From a virus: a stretch of 55,574 bases of DNA. Numbering within the stretch: position 1 is the first letter of the stretch; the number at the start of each line of letters is the position of its first letter. Position numbers and translations under genes: made by a program. Below the pieces are notes generated by a model. It was not told where the DNA came from. It made no database searches and saw only the letters and a list, made by a program, of their open reading frames with translations. Where the stretch lies: positions 1 to 55,574 of IMG/VR virus record IMGVR_UViG_3300019458_000232; one strand, written 5' to 3'. This document shows, piece after piece, positions 1 through 8,557 of this stretch.

Positions 1-3
1 CAT
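1..3 (-). CDS. Start codon of next minus-strand gene (cut by window edge)
   Basis: The stop codon of the tail-tube-like gene reads TAATG on the minus strand, so an ATG at 3..1 overlaps it. This is the same stop-start overlap seen between many genes here. Only the start codon lies in the window, so nothing can be said about the product. Confidence 0.35.
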
Positions 4-416
4 TATCCGTGAACGGTGATCGTGTCGTATAGCACTTTGACTTTGACCATGCGATACTCAGTCGCATCGAGCCCATCAACTTCAAGAGACGGGACATAAC
101 AGTTGTGCATGGTGTAGTACAGATCAGGAACTATGCAAATGAATTTTGGAGCAAGTCCTTCACGCTGGCCTTCCATCTGGTCCTCCAATAGACGAAACAG
201 CGTTGATGTTGGTTCATCAATGGAGCAAGGGTCGTCTTGGACCAGACCAAAGGTAATTTCAACTGGCTCGTACGTGTGTCGTCCCGGAAGCGTAATACGA
301 CCATTGTATTGCTCAATCTCAACCATTTCTATGGAAACGCGCGGTACGCTAACGCCCAAAACGTTAAATCGACGATAGGTCATAAGCTGACCTAAGTGAA
401 GGAAGTCGATAATCAT
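3..416 (-). CDS. Tail tube-like protein (T4 gp19 type)
   Basis: 137 residues. The central stretch LPGRHTYEPVEITF, followed by a beta-rich C-terminal half, resembles the conserved core of T4-type tail tube proteins (gp19/gp54-like beta-barrel fold), which stack as hexameric rings inside the contractile sheath. It is shorter than T4 gp19 (163 aa), so it could also be a baseplate or tube-initiator relative. The start codon overlaps the stop of the dCMP deaminase gene (ATGA), indicating translational coupling. The call rests on motif resemblance only. Confidence 0.45.
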   Translation of the reverse strand: MIIDFLHLGQLMTYRRFNVLGVSVPRVSIEMVEIEQYNGRITLPGRHTYEPVEITFGLVQDDPCSIDEPTSTLFRLLEDQMEGQREGLAPKFICIVPDLYYTMHNCYVPSLEVDGLDATEYRMVKVKVLYDTITVHG

Positions 417-865
417 TCGTATGGGAGCTCCACTAATTCCACACCCATTTCTTGTGCATAGGTCCTAACACGAACAAACGCATCGCCCCATCGTGTGAGT
501 TGTTCAGGGGTTGCTTGTGGAGCTACAAAACGAACAATACCTCGCTGTACCATTTGTACAAAGCAGCGATCACACGACATAAACGGCCATGTATACAGCG
601 TATAACCGTGTAGAGCTTCCCTTGCAAAGTCAGCCGCATTCACTTCGCAGTGAATGATACGGCTGTATTTCTCGTCTCGATTTGAATATAGTTCAGGTAA
701 ATCGGGCATTTTTTGGGGGAACCCGTTGAAACCAACGGAACAAACGCTACGGTCGGAACGAACGATTACAGCACCAGTTTTTGTGCTTGGATCCTTGGAA
801 CGACTAGCAATATACTTCGCCATTCCAAGGTAGAATTCGTCCCACGATTCGCGTTTTTCTGTCAT
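413..865 (-). CDS. cd: dCMP deaminase
   Basis: 150 residues, normal length for deoxycytidylate deaminase, which converts dCMP to dUMP to feed thymidylate synthase. The zinc site is complete: His72-Cys-Glu74 (IIHCEVNA) supplies one ligand and the catalytic glutamate, and Cys98 and Cys101 (SCDRC) complete the zinc coordination. The N-terminal DPSTKTGAVIV is the family's nucleotide-binding strand. It works with the ThyA and DHFR genes further along. The start at 865 abuts the stop of the DsbA-like gene. Confidence 0.93.
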   Translation of the reverse strand: MTEKRESWDEFYLGMAKYIASRSKDPSTKTGAVIVRSDRSVCSVGFNGFPQKMPDLPELYSNRDEKYSRIIHCEVNAADFAREALHGYTLYTWPFMSCDRCFVQMVQRGIVRFVAPQATPEQLTRWGDAFVRVRTYAQEMGVELVELPYE

Positions 866-1206
866 TATTTGTCCTCGCCCTCCGCATCGAGCGGATCGCG
901 CAATTTCCCTTCAATCAGCGTTTCGTATAGTGTTTCGAAATGCCGGTTTTCTTCTTGGAGCGATGTGTAATTGTGTTTGTACATCGTTTTTGCGAGCTTA
1001 CTGATAACTTTTCGTTCAATACCAGTTTGTGTCGCCGCGTCACCAATCGCTTCCTTGATCAATTCTTTCTTCCGGTCGATCTCCTGAAGATGTTCTGTAA
1101 TCGTAACCAAAACTGTCTTGAATTTCTTCCGCTCGTCCTGATTGTTCACCACTTTGTTGACGGATTGTTCCGTCGAGGGTTTCGCTTGTTTCTTGAATTT
1201 TGCCAT
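865..1206 (-). CDS. dsbA: DsbA-like double-stranded DNA-binding protein
   Basis: 113 residues from the ATG at 1206, which has an AGGAGG Shine-Dalgarno about 7 nt upstream; an ATG at 1227 would add 7 residues but lacks this spacing. The helical C-terminal half (ELIKEAIGDA, GIERKVISKLAK, MYKHNY, HFETLYETL) follows the pattern of T4 DsbA, a small protein that binds late promoter regions. Here the N-terminus has a lysine-rich extension. Its 5' end overlaps the 3' end of the lytic transglycosylase gene by 167 nt in another frame. Confidence 0.65.
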   Translation of the reverse strand: MAKFKKQAKPSTEQSVNKVVNNQDERKKFKTVLVTITEHLQEIDRKKELIKEAIGDAATQTGIERKVISKLAKTMYKHNYTSLQEENRHFETLYETLIEGKLRDPLDAEGEDK

Positions 1207-1903
1207 TATTATTTTCCTCCTGGGCAATGATTGTATCTTCTATATCATTTTGTGGTTTGTCAAGCTCTGCGTTGAGTGCAACAACGACAGGTGTCCACTG
1301 ACGCACATCGGAAACGTATTTTGCGCGTGGGGCTTCCTTACGCTTCAAAGCATTTCCAATACCCATATTATAGGCAGCAACAGCTCGAGCCCATTCACTT
1401 TGAACCATGTCAAGATACTGAACAAATAGCGTGATCCCTAACCGAATGTTCAACTTCGGATTCGTCAGCAAAAGTTTGATGATTTCTTTATCGTGAATTT
1501 GTGAAAGCGATCGATCACCAAAGAATTGTTGCCGAAGCGAATCATTGTCGCGAAACAGAACACGAGCAGTTGGTACAGTCAACTGCATTAGACCATACGA
1601 TCGGCGTGAAGGATGTGCAGTTGGAAGTCCAATACTTCCGCCTGTTCCCGCACGGGTTTCGACCATCATAATCGCTTGGAGTGTTTGTAGGTGTTGAGAA
1701 ACACCCATCTCAACAACGACTTCTCGTAGTAGTTTCAGATTGCTGACCGCAACGCTGGTAAAAGTGTAGTCCGTAGTTTTCTTCTTTGTCTGAACTGACA
1801 CAATAATCGAACCATCTTCGAGAGTTTGTGCTGAAACTGTTGGACTAGCCAGCACAACAAAGGTGGCAAGTAGCATCACGGTGAGGTAGTTGGACGTGTT
1901 CAT
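1040..1903 (-). CDS. Secreted lytic transglycosylase (SLT family)
   Basis: 287 residues. An N-terminal signal peptide (about 1-25, ending TVSA before Gln26) predicts export. Family 1 lytic transglycosylase motifs follow in order: catalytic Glu82 in MMVETRAG, YGLMQLT at 103-109, and AAYNMGIGNA near 177. These enzymes cleave the MurNAc-GlcNAc bond of peptidoglycan. The roughly 70-residue tail is polar and low-complexity, and its last 167 nt also encode the start of the DsbA-like gene. Shine-Dalgarno AAGGAGATGACGT precedes the ATG. An exported enzyme could act in lysis or entry. Confidence 0.85.
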   Translation of the reverse strand: MNTSNYLTVMLLATFVVLASPTVSAQTLEDGSIIVSVQTKKKTTDYTFTSVAVSNLKLLREVVVEMGVSQHLQTLQAIMMVETRAGTGGSIGLPTAHPSRRSYGLMQLTVPTARVLFRDNDSLRQQFFGDRSLSQIHDKEIIKLLLTNPKLNIRLGITLFVQYLDMVQSEWARAVAAYNMGIGNALKRKEAPRAKYVSDVRQWTPVVVALNAELDKPQNDIEDTIIAQEENNNGKIQETSETLDGTIRQQSGEQSGRAEEIQDSFGYDYRTSSGDRPEERIDQGSDW

Positions 1904-2004
1904 ACGTCATCTCCTTTCAGAGTAAACAATTGCCTCACAGTTTTACAACTGAGTGCAATCTTACACTAAAGTCGCCCTAAAGAGCAACTGTTTATTACCC
2001 TTTA

Positions 2005-2625
2005 CTACTTGATATCCCTGAACCAGGTGGTATAATCGCCTGGAAATTGTTGTGGATTGTAAAGGAGCGGAATTTGTGTGGCCGTGTGAAAACGTACTTG
2101 GAAAAGATCACCGACCAAAATTTCCGTAGTCATGTTGATGAAGTGTGGTGCAGCGGGGAAGACGATTAATGTTCCTCGTTGGGGATTGAAGCCAAACCTA
2201 TGTTGCGGAAATTCTAGTTTGCCTCCATACACTTCATAATCTTTCTCGAACGGAACCTTATCTTGATAATCGCACAAAAAAATCACGCATGTTAAATCTC
2301 GTTGTGCAACACGCAACCATTTATTACGCAAAAACTTACTATTTCCGCACAGGAATTCACCCTTTGCGGTTTCTGGAAACCACTCAAAGTCCATTGCTTC
2401 TGTCCCTTTGTAAAGGTTTTGGTAATGGGCTTGGATTTCTGGAATTGTGTGAAGAAATCGTTCGTAAATGATCGCTTGTCCGCGTTCACAACGCCTTGTA
2501 GTCTTTACAGGATTTTCGTCTTTATCGGTATCAGGAACATTGAAGTCGGCCATATCAATAATTTCCTCACACAAATATGGTGAGAGGAATTCTTGAACAA
2601 CATAGAATGGCGATTTGATGATCAT
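2005..2625 (-). CDS. 2OG-Fe(II) oxygenase-like double-stranded beta-helix protein
   Basis: 206 residues. The C-terminal half (VIFLCDYQD, YGGKLEFPQH, GTLIVFPAAPHFIN, VGDLFQVRFH) matches the strand pattern of phage 2-oxoglutarate/Fe(II) dioxygenases of the prolyl-hydroxylase type, common in T4-like cyanophages. The usual HxD iron pair is not obvious, while a distal His and Arg are present, so activity is uncertain. The target is unknown. Its start overlaps the stop of the aspartic protease-like gene (ATGA). Confidence 0.6.
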   Translation of the reverse strand: MIIKSPFYVVQEFLSPYLCEEIIDMADFNVPDTDKDENPVKTTRRCERGQAIIYERFLHTIPEIQAHYQNLYKGTEAMDFEWFPETAKGEFLCGNSKFLRNKWLRVAQRDLTCVIFLCDYQDKVPFEKDYEVYGGKLEFPQHRFGFNPQRGTLIVFPAAPHFINMTTEILVGDLFQVRFHTATQIPLLYNPQQFPGDYTTWFRDIK

Positions 2626-3188
2626 TTTAACCTACGAACAACCTCGGTGCGGAAAAGCTCTAGAAATTCTTGCAGCGTGAGTTGTGCTTCTGCAAGGACT
2701 GCAATCGCCTTCATTACTTCATCCTCACGCATTTCTGGATTCGGTACCATTTGTTTTTCGGGAGCCGATTGTTCTTGTGATTGTTCTTGTGAGCCGCCCT
2801 TACTAACATCAACGACGAAGTTGCCGGCTTTAAGCACGTTCTGACCAAGCAGAACAGGTGTGTCCATATTCGACCGATCGTTGAGATTGAATGTGATGCC
2901 TTGAAGTGGTGTACCATCAATTTCAAGGTCGAGCTTGACCATCGGACGATCCTGTGCGCCACCATCAGCGGAGTGAACTTCCTGGTTGCCGACAAGGTCC
3001 ATAGTGAATTGCTTATCACCAAGCGGCTTTGAACGGAACGAAACCTGACCATTATGGGCCTGAATTTGGTCGGCATGAAGCGAAGATGTTGTTGCCCCAC
3101 TATCGACTTTTGCGTCAACTTCTGTATCGCCAAGCGACGTGAACCTAATTTTGGCGGTATCGCCAAGAGTACGCTGATTGTCCATCAC
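2622..3188 (-). CDS. Retropepsin-like aspartic protease (RimB / PF05618-like)
   Basis: 188 residues. The N-terminal domain has the single-lobed aspartyl protease signature VDSGATTSSLHA (Asp29-Ser-Gly-Ala32) and a closing strand VLLGQNVLKAGNFVVDVSKG, as in the RimB/ATP-dependent zinc protease family. These act as dimers, each contributing one Asp. The C-terminal 60 residues are Gln/Glu-rich and helical. A late-promoter box CATAAATA lies at 3225..3218 inside the upstream gene, with Shine-Dalgarno TAGGAG before the ATG, suggesting late expression, perhaps in virion maturation. Confidence 0.65.
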   Translation of the reverse strand: MMDNQRTLGDTAKIRFTSLGDTEVDAKVDSGATTSSLHADQIQAHNGQVSFRSKPLGDKQFTMDLVGNQEVHSADGGAQDRPMVKLDLEIDGTPLQGITFNLNDRSNMDTPVLLGQNVLKAGNFVVDVSKGGSQEQSQEQSAPEKQMVPNPEMREDEVMKAIAVLAEAQLTLQEFLELFRTEVVRRLK

Positions 3189-3194
3189 AAACTC

Positions 3195-3857
3195 CTATTT
3201 TTTGGTGTTGTGGTAGGTATTTATGCGGAGGATTAGGGGTTGAATCCAGTTCTCTACACGCTCCTTGAACACAAGAGGAACCATTCCCTTCTCGACCGAC
3301 ATGATGATAACAATGTTGTCGATTTGGATGTCGTACATCTCGTGAAACATCAGTGCATAGGCGGTAGTTTGAAGGTAATAGTCCTCAATCATTGACTTGT
3401 ACTTGTCGTTTGTTGACGTTTTGAAGTCGACAACTGCAATCGTCCCTTCCCAATCTGCAATACAGTCAACTCGACCAGCAAGCTTCAGGGAATCACTGTA
3501 CAGAGCAGCTTCTTGTACGTAAATGTTGTTGACGCTCTTTAGTTTTAGGCGAACAGAATTGAACTCACCGACGTGATCGGGAAATTGTTCAAACGTTGGA
3601 TTGGGGTCGTTGGCGAGATGTTTCTCGATCATTTTGTGAACGGCTTCACCACGATCAGCTGTTCGTTTTTTCTCGAAATCTGCCCGGAATTCACCTAGAC
3701 TCTGTCGCCAATCGTTAAGCCATGGCTTTTCTTTTGCATCTAAAACAGTCGTCACAGACGGATAAACATTTCCGGCAGGAGTTGTATAGAAACGGCCCTT
3801 GGATGTTGTTTCAACGTCGAGATTAACGGGTATAATTTTATTATTATGGATGAACAC
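3195..3857 (-). CDS. PD-(D/E)XK nuclease
   Basis: 220 residues. Motifs of the RecB/Cas4-like exonuclease fold appear in order: RGEAVH with His74, Glu116 (QEAALY), GRVDCIA with Asp131, and VVDFKTS with Asp144 and Lys146, then YYLQTTAYA (a QxxxY-type motif). Together these form a two-metal nuclease site. Related proteins in T4-like phages are annotated as exonucleases of unknown role; DNA processing or host DNA degradation is possible. The start overlaps the upstream stop by one base. Confidence 0.75.
   Translation of the reverse strand: MFIHNNKIIPVNLDVETTSKGRFYTTPAGNVYPSVTTVLDAKEKPWLNDWRQSLGEFRADFEKKRTADRGEAVHKMIEKHLANDPNPTFEQFPDHVGEFNSVRLKLKSVNNIYVQEAALYSDSLKLAGRVDCIADWEGTIAVVDFKTSTNDKYKSMIEDYYLQTTAYALMFHEMYDIQIDNIVIIMSVEKGMVPLVFKERVENWIQPLILRINTYHNTKK
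3218..3225 (-). promoter_or_regulatory. T4-late-like promoter box CATAAATA
   Basis: CATAAATA on the minus strand, 30 nt upstream of the aspartic protease-like start at 3188, within the 3' end of the nuclease gene. Confidence 0.55.
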
Positions 3858-4480
3858 TAACCTTGCCCTGGTGTTGCCGCTCCGGAACTACCTGGTGTTG
3901 ATACTGTAGAGGCTTTGCCCTTAGCGGCGTCTTCTTTCGCCTTAGCATCCTCCTCTGCCTTGAGTTTAGGCAACAGTTGTTTTTTGGCCCGGCCAATGTT
4001 TGTTAGTTCGGCATCTTCGGGACGATTTTTATTCAACTTTCGTGCATTTACGGCTGCTTCACGGGCTGAAAGTTCAGCCATTTGTACACTTGCGGCATCC
4101 ATTTCTGCTAGAAATTGTTTGAATGATAACATAGCTTCCTCACTTACCTTTCGAAGTTTATATGCGTCCGGATGTCCCGGCGTATCTCGAACAACATTAC
4201 GGTACATTTCTTTATATTCGTCTTGACTGTAGGCCGAATATGGTTTACTTGTTAGAGGATGTTTCATTCGAGACACTTGTCCAGACATCCAACCATGAAA
4301 CTCATTGAAATTGAAACCAGAATGCAATTCTTTGAATCGTTTCGTTAGCTTAGTAAGCTCTTCTTTTGGTGGAAATGTTCGAAAGGCCCGTGCGGCACTC
4401 GCCCCCCTTTGGGCGGCACGTGAACGTTTCTTCGTCCACTTTGGTTGGGAAACGGACGGAACGACATGACCACGACGCAT
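3857..4480 (-). CDS. Hypothetical basic protein
   Basis: 207 residues, no recognised family. The N-terminus is Lys/Arg-rich (about 1-50). A middle segment around FNFNEFHGWMSG and YSAYSQDEYKEMYRNV looks folded. A helical, charged region rich in Ala, Lys and Glu follows, with a Gly/Ser/Thr/Pro tail. It sits between the nuclease gene and a large acidic low-complexity protein, each junction with no gap, so it is probably part of the same structural operon. Confidence 0.6.
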   Translation of the reverse strand: MRRGHVVPSVSQPKWTKKRSRAAQRGASAARAFRTFPPKEELTKLTKRFKELHSGFNFNEFHGWMSGQVSRMKHPLTSKPYSAYSQDEYKEMYRNVVRDTPGHPDAYKLRKVSEEAMLSFKQFLAEMDAASVQMAELSAREAAVNARKLNKNRPEDAELTNIGRAKKQLLPKLKAEEDAKAKEDAAKGKASTVSTPGSSGAATPGQG

Positions 4481-5536
4481 TTACTTGACCCTCTTGAGCA
4501 GGAACGCGGCAAGATGTGATGGTGGGACTCGACCTTTCATCTTGAGAAGCTTACGACCGACCTCTTCCTCCTCCTCGGTCTTTTTCATTCCAAAATCAAT
4601 TTCTTTATCTTCAACAGCAGCTGGTTGTTCATCTCCAGTTTCCCGTTTCCACTGCGCAAGCTTTGCAAGTTGTTTTGTTTCTTTTTTCATTTCATTCTTG
4701 CGTTTGAAATGATCTTCCATATCGAGCATTTCTTCTTCCTGCTTCACCTTCGCCCGAGAAGAACGTTGACGTGCCTCTTCCTGACGAGCTTCAGCTTCTT
4801 TTTGCTTTGCCATTGCTTCAGCACGACGAGCATCAGCATCCGCTTTCATCATGTCAATTACCTGAATGAGGAGCGATTTTTCATCACCGCCTTCATCAGG
4901 AGCGCCGCCTTCTGGAGCTCCAAGGTCAAGTTGGCCTTCACCGCCCTCGCCACCAGGTGCACCCATATCTGGAGCGCCTTCGGCCCCCGGAGCACCACCT
5001 TCGGGTGGAGCGCCTTCGGCGCCAGGTTGGCCTGCAATAGCTTGGCCTTCTTCCTGATCTTCTTCTACTTCAGGCCAAGCAACATCGAGAATGTTGAAAC
5101 GATCACGCAAACGAAAGAGAACCTCAGGAATTTCAGGTGCTTGACCTTCTTCTTCTTCTTCCTTTGCTAGGTGGGCCGCAAGAGCGTTCTCAAATTCATC
5201 AGCTTGATCGGCTTGAACCGTGACGCGAACGAGCTTTCCATCTTCGTCTTCAAGACCGAACGTTGTTGCATTCTGGCGATCGATTTTGTCTTTCTTCTCG
5301 AGAGCTTTTAGCTTACTGACGACTTCTGTTTGGTCGAAATGTGGATGAGCAGTATCGGCATCTTCGGTAATACGTGTAAACACCTCACGCAGACCAAGGC
5401 GGAATTTTTTAACCTTGTTTTTCTTAACTTTTTGCTTCGAGCGGCTAGAAAGTAGAGGCATTGCAAAACCGCCAATCGCGCCCCCGCCAACAGCTCCCCC
5501 TGCCGCATCTTCCTCGAGTTTTTTCAGCAAATCCAT
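4481..5536 (-). CDS. Acidic low-complexity protein, probable structural
   Basis: 351 residues with three parts: a Gly/Ala-rich N-terminus and basic patch (KQKVKKNKVKKFRLGL); a folded-looking segment (about 45-155); then a Gly-Ala-Pro-Glu repeat zone (about 165-220, units like GAEGAPPEGGAP) and a long charged helix rich in Ala/Glu/Lys/Arg predicted to be coiled coil. The layout suggests an extended scaffold or tail component, but no family is recognised. It has its own late-promoter box CATAAATA (5575..5568) and an AAGGA ribosome site. Confidence 0.65.
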   Translation of the reverse strand: MDLLKKLEEDAAGGAVGGGAIGGFAMPLLSSRSKQKVKKNKVKKFRLGLREVFTRITEDADTAHPHFDQTEVVSKLKALEKKDKIDRQNATTFGLEDEDGKLVRVTVQADQADEFENALAAHLAKEEEEEGQAPEIPEVLFRLRDRFNILDVAWPEVEEDQEEGQAIAGQPGAEGAPPEGGAPGAEGAPDMGAPGGEGGEGQLDLGAPEGGAPDEGGDEKSLLIQVIDMMKADADARRAEAMAKQKEAEARQEEARQRSSRAKVKQEEEMLDMEDHFKRKNEMKKETKQLAKLAQWKRETGDEQPAAVEDKEIDFGMKKTEEEEEVGRKLLKMKGRVPPSHLAAFLLKRVK

Positions 5537-5567
5537 AGTGATTGTCCTTATGGGGTTTCGTTCCCAT

Positions 5568-5575
5568 TATTTATG
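5568..5575 (-). promoter_or_regulatory. T4-late-like promoter box CATAAATA
   Basis: CATAAATA on the minus strand, 32 nt upstream of the ATG at 5536. It matches the single-element T4 late promoter (TATAAATA) apart from its first base. Confidence 0.6.
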
Positions 5576-5593
5576 AACAAGCAGGGAAAAGCG

Positions 5594-5902
5594 TCATTCG
5601 TCAAGTAGTTCGAGATTTTCCGGAACGAATGTACGATATTTGAGGTCCATGACAACGCCAGTGGAATGTTCAACCCAGTCTTGGAAGCTAAACATGCGTT
5701 TGGTGAATGTTTCGCGATATTCTTGATACTGACGATACAAGTTCTGGATCTCACCTTGATCCTCAACATGGAAGTCGCTAATATCGACTGCTTTGACGTT
5801 CTTTGTTGGAATCTCCACCGGCAAGATCGTACGTTCAGTCGTTTCGCCTTCGAGACTAATATAGCGAACGAAATATCGCCCGCCTTCCTCCAGATTACTC
5901 AT
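5594..5902 (-). CDS. Hypothetical protein
   Basis: 102 residues from the ATG at 5902, which overlaps the stop of the preceding gene in the string ATGAGTAA; longer upstream reading in this frame is only a shadow of that gene. The protein looks folded (GGRYFVRYISLEGETTER, VKAVDISDF, then a helix QNLYRQYQEYRETF). No family recognised. Translation is probably coupled to the upstream gene. Confidence 0.6.
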   Translation of the reverse strand: MSNLEEGGRYFVRYISLEGETTERTILPVEIPTKNVKAVDISDFHVEDQGEIQNLYRQYQEYRETFTKRMFSFQDWVEHSTGVVMDLKYRTFVPENLELLDE

Positions 5903-6203
5903 TTGCTGCCCCACCTTCAACGATGACGGTTTCAACAGGAGCAGGTGCTGGTGGGCGTACCGGGGCAAATGCTTCCATACGCTGGATTGCTTCTTTGCGC
6001 TCATTAACAACGGTATTGTAAATGTCGTTCTGAAGACCACGAAGAGCGGCTTGAACCATTAGCAGTCGAGATTGGGCGTCAGCTTCTTCTTGACGCCATT
6101 CGTCCATGATTCCAACCATTGAACGAATGTTTTGACTCATTTTTTCAACAACAAACGCTTGTTCGTCAATTGTGAGTGTTTCGGTTTTTCTAACTTGTGG
6201 CAT
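5895..6203 (-). CDS. Hypothetical helical protein
   Basis: 102 residues, mostly helical (residues 14-75) with a Pro/Ala/Val-rich tail. No recognised family. It lies immediately downstream of the replicative helicase gene (9-nt gap), has GGAG near its start, and its stop overlaps the next start by 8 nt, so the three form one transcription unit. A helicase partner is conceivable from position alone, but nothing in the sequence shows this. Confidence 0.6.
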   Translation of the reverse strand: MPQVRKTETLTIDEQAFVVEKMSQNIRSMVGIMDEWRQEEADAQSRLLMVQAALRGLQNDIYNTVVNERKEAIQRMEAFAPVRPPAPAPVETVIVEGGAANE

Positions 6204-6211
6204 GGTATCTC

Positions 6212-7537
6212 CTATGATATATCCATTATATCGATCAATGATTTCCTACTACGTTCCGGCAGTCCTTTAATCGTTTTCTTTTCCTGAATTGCTTGCTGAA
6301 GATCTCCGCCAGCGCTGTTTTCTGTAGCTGGATTCAAGATACGCAGGTGTGCATTGTCCCAAACCATGTACACATGTTTTCCAACTGCATCACTACTACG
6401 TGATTTTAAACAGTGATAGATCATTTCGCCTTTAGCTTTCATCGCTGGATTTTGTATGATCGCCCACTGCCAATCGACAGTGTTCACCTTACTAATACCA
6501 CCAGCAGTGTGGCCTTGATGAAGTTCTTCCGCTTCAATTGCTGCTCTATTTAGCTGGGAGGCTGTCGCCAAGAATAACCCATAATCAACACCAATGTCTT
6601 TCAATTGTTCAGATGTTTGTTTATCCTTTTCCCACTTATCTCCGGGCGGAACATACTTGTTTGACCCCATAATGTCGATGTAATCGACAATCAACAAGTC
6701 AGGAACAAACTTGTGTTGGAGCTCATATTCCTTCAAGTAGCCACGAATCGTGTTTGCGTTTGTTTCACTATGCATCCACTTGATCGTTAGGTGTCCAAGA
6801 TTTTTGGAGACCTCATTCAGTTTATATGCAATTGTTTTGAATTCACGATGAACAAAGAATGTTGGAATGCCGGTGAACATCATATCAAATCGTTGTGCAA
6901 CCAAGTCTTGTGAAAGTTCAAGTGTGAGATACAAAACGTTCTTACCTTGATGAATAAAGTTGAAAGCTAGATTTGCCAACGTAATCGACTTACCACCACC
7001 GGAATTTGCACAGAATAGTATGATCTCTCCCTTCGCTAGTCCCCCACCCATTAGATCATCGAGTGGTTTGAATCCCATTGGTGTACGAAGTGGTGATGAA
7101 GCTAACGTCTCGAGACGGGCCATTGGATCTTCGAAATAATCGAGACCGAGATCTCGCTGTAGTGAGATCGATAGAGCATCCTGAAACAGTTTTTCAATTT
7201 GTCCCTCGTCGCCATTATTGATATAATCCGGGGCGACTATGACTGCTAGCTCGAGCGCGCGTCGTCTGCAGAATTTTTCAACTTCGGTAGTTGTGTACTT
7301 GAGCTGATCTCGAGTGATTTGGTGTGGGGTTAGGACAAGATTAGTTTCGACTTGGACTTGTTCAACAGACGGAAGACTATTATAAGAATCATAATAGGAT
7401 GATAGAAACCGGACTGTCTTTCGAAACTCTGGATCAAAATATTCCGCCTTCACAATTGACTTGCAAAGAGCATAGGTGTCAGGTGAGGAAAAGAGGTATT
7501 CGAGTAAGAGTTTTTGTTTTTCGGCTGGTTTACTCAT
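6212..7537 (-). CDS. DnaB-type replicative DNA helicase (T4 gp41-like)
   Basis: 441 residues. A helical N-terminal domain (about 1-135) is followed by a RecA-like motor. Walker A is ANSGGGKS at 177-184, Walker B is DLLIVDYIDIMG near 270-281, and a Gln/Asn-rich sensor follows (TASQLNRAA). This is the SF4 ring helicase that unwinds the fork 5'-3' and recruits primase, which is encoded at 26.3 kb. Length matches T4 gp41 (475 aa) with a slightly shorter C-terminus. Shine-Dalgarno AAGGAG fixes the start; no late box precedes it, consistent with early expression. Confidence 0.92.
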   Translation of the reverse strand: MSKPAEKQKLLLEYLFSSPDTYALCKSIVKAEYFDPEFRKTVRFLSSYYDSYNSLPSVEQVQVETNLVLTPHQITRDQLKYTTTEVEKFCRRRALELAVIVAPDYINNGDEGQIEKLFQDALSISLQRDLGLDYFEDPMARLETLASSPLRTPMGFKPLDDLMGGGLAKGEIILFCANSGGGKSITLANLAFNFIHQGKNVLYLTLELSQDLVAQRFDMMFTGIPTFFVHREFKTIAYKLNEVSKNLGHLTIKWMHSETNANTIRGYLKEYELQHKFVPDLLIVDYIDIMGSNKYVPPGDKWEKDKQTSEQLKDIGVDYGLFLATASQLNRAAIEAEELHQGHTAGGISKVNTVDWQWAIIQNPAMKAKGEMIYHCLKSRSSDAVGKHVYMVWDNAHLRILNPATENSAGGDLQQAIQEKKTIKGLPERSRKSLIDIMDIS

Positions 7538-7579
7538 GTAAACTCCTTATTGTCCACGATTATAGGAACAAAAGGCCGT

Positions 7580-8557
7580 TTAGACAACGACAATGACTGG
7601 CGGGTAAATTGATCGAGGTGCATTCGGGGAAGCGTACATCGCGCCCTTATTATAATATGTTGTAGGATTGACAGAACTAATTGTAGCGATGTCGATAACC
7701 TGATCGGTAATTCGATCGACGGCAGCGAACGGACTCTTTCCCAGAAGGATAAAATCTTCATTTGCATTTACGCCCAGTCCGTCGAAGAAAATCGGTGAAC
7801 CGTCGCGGACCAAACCACCACTAAAGTATGCAGGAGCAGGTGATGTCGTCAAGATATTGAAGCTTCGAACGGTGTAATTCTTCCCATTAATGTGAACAAC
7901 GTTTGCACCAACCCATGGTGAATTGATCGATGGGACATCATCAATACCAACATACGAAATCGTTGTATCTGTTGCTGCTTTATAGACGATTGAGACAGAA
8001 ATCAGAGGATTCGAATTTGTTGTAGCAATTGTTAGCTCGCCGCCACTCGTTAGTAGCATGTCTGGAATTGGGGCTGCGGTTGTTGCCTCAGGATTGACAA
8101 GGTTTGTTGATGCCGTTCCAATGCACTGCGCAATGCCACTTTCAAATCGAGAGAAAGAAACAATGATCGTATTCAGATCAACAACAACGACTGTATACTC
8201 ACTAGGTGCGAGTTCAATTTGGTATAGATTATTCTCACTGTCAACCCGATCAACCAAAACTTGAACCAGTGGGTTTACACCAAGGTTGTGTTGAATCGTC
8301 CACGAAGGAGCTGCAATGCCTTGTGTGTGATTGAAAAGAATGTTACGTGGAAACCAATCATCTAACCCAACCACTTCAGGCGGGAAGACAGGTGTGGCAT
8401 TGATCTCTTCTTGATTTGTAATCTTGAACAGTTTTCCGGGACAGTTAAGTGTAATGATGCAACGTTGTACAACTTCAAAGCTGTACAGACTCGTCGGAAG
8501 ACGAACACGTCGTGTGCATGTATCACATTGATAGACAACTGGACCGATCTTTGCCAT
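7580..8557 (-). CDS. Probable virion structural protein (tail fibre or baseplate related)
   Basis: 325 residues. The N-terminus carries a cysteine cluster (YQCDTC, then CIITLNC) that could bind zinc. After about residue 80 it is beta-rich; SWTIQHNLGVNPLVQVLV is a strand-turn pattern common in phage fibre and baseplate proteins. The remainder is rich in Thr, Ser, Asn and Val with no enzymatic motif. Its stop lies 42 nt upstream of the helicase start, and its start directly abuts the next upstream gene. Confidence 0.55.
   Translation of the reverse strand: MAKIGPVVYQCDTCTRRVRLPTSLYSFEVVQRCIITLNCPGKLFKITNQEEINATPVFPPEVVGLDDWFPRNILFNHTQGIAAPSWTIQHNLGVNPLVQVLVDRVDSENNLYQIELAPSEYTVVVVDLNTIIVSFSRFESGIAQCIGTASTNLVNPEATTAAPIPDMLLTSGGELTIATTNSNPLISVSIVYKAATDTTISYVGIDDVPSINSPWVGANVVHINGKNYTVRSFNILTTSPAPAYFSGGLVRDGSPIFFDGLGVNANEDFILLGKSPFAAVDRITDQVIDIATISSVNPTTYYNKGAMYASPNAPRSIYPPVIVVV

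Noticed and set aside
1142-1429. Plus-strand frame opposite the transglycosylase gene
   Set aside because: Hydrophobic shadow of the minus-strand genes without ribosome site or homology.
4866-5057. Plus-strand frame rich in Ser, Pro and Gly
   Set aside because: It is the antisense shadow of the Gly-Ala-Pro-Glu repeats of the acidic protein gene.
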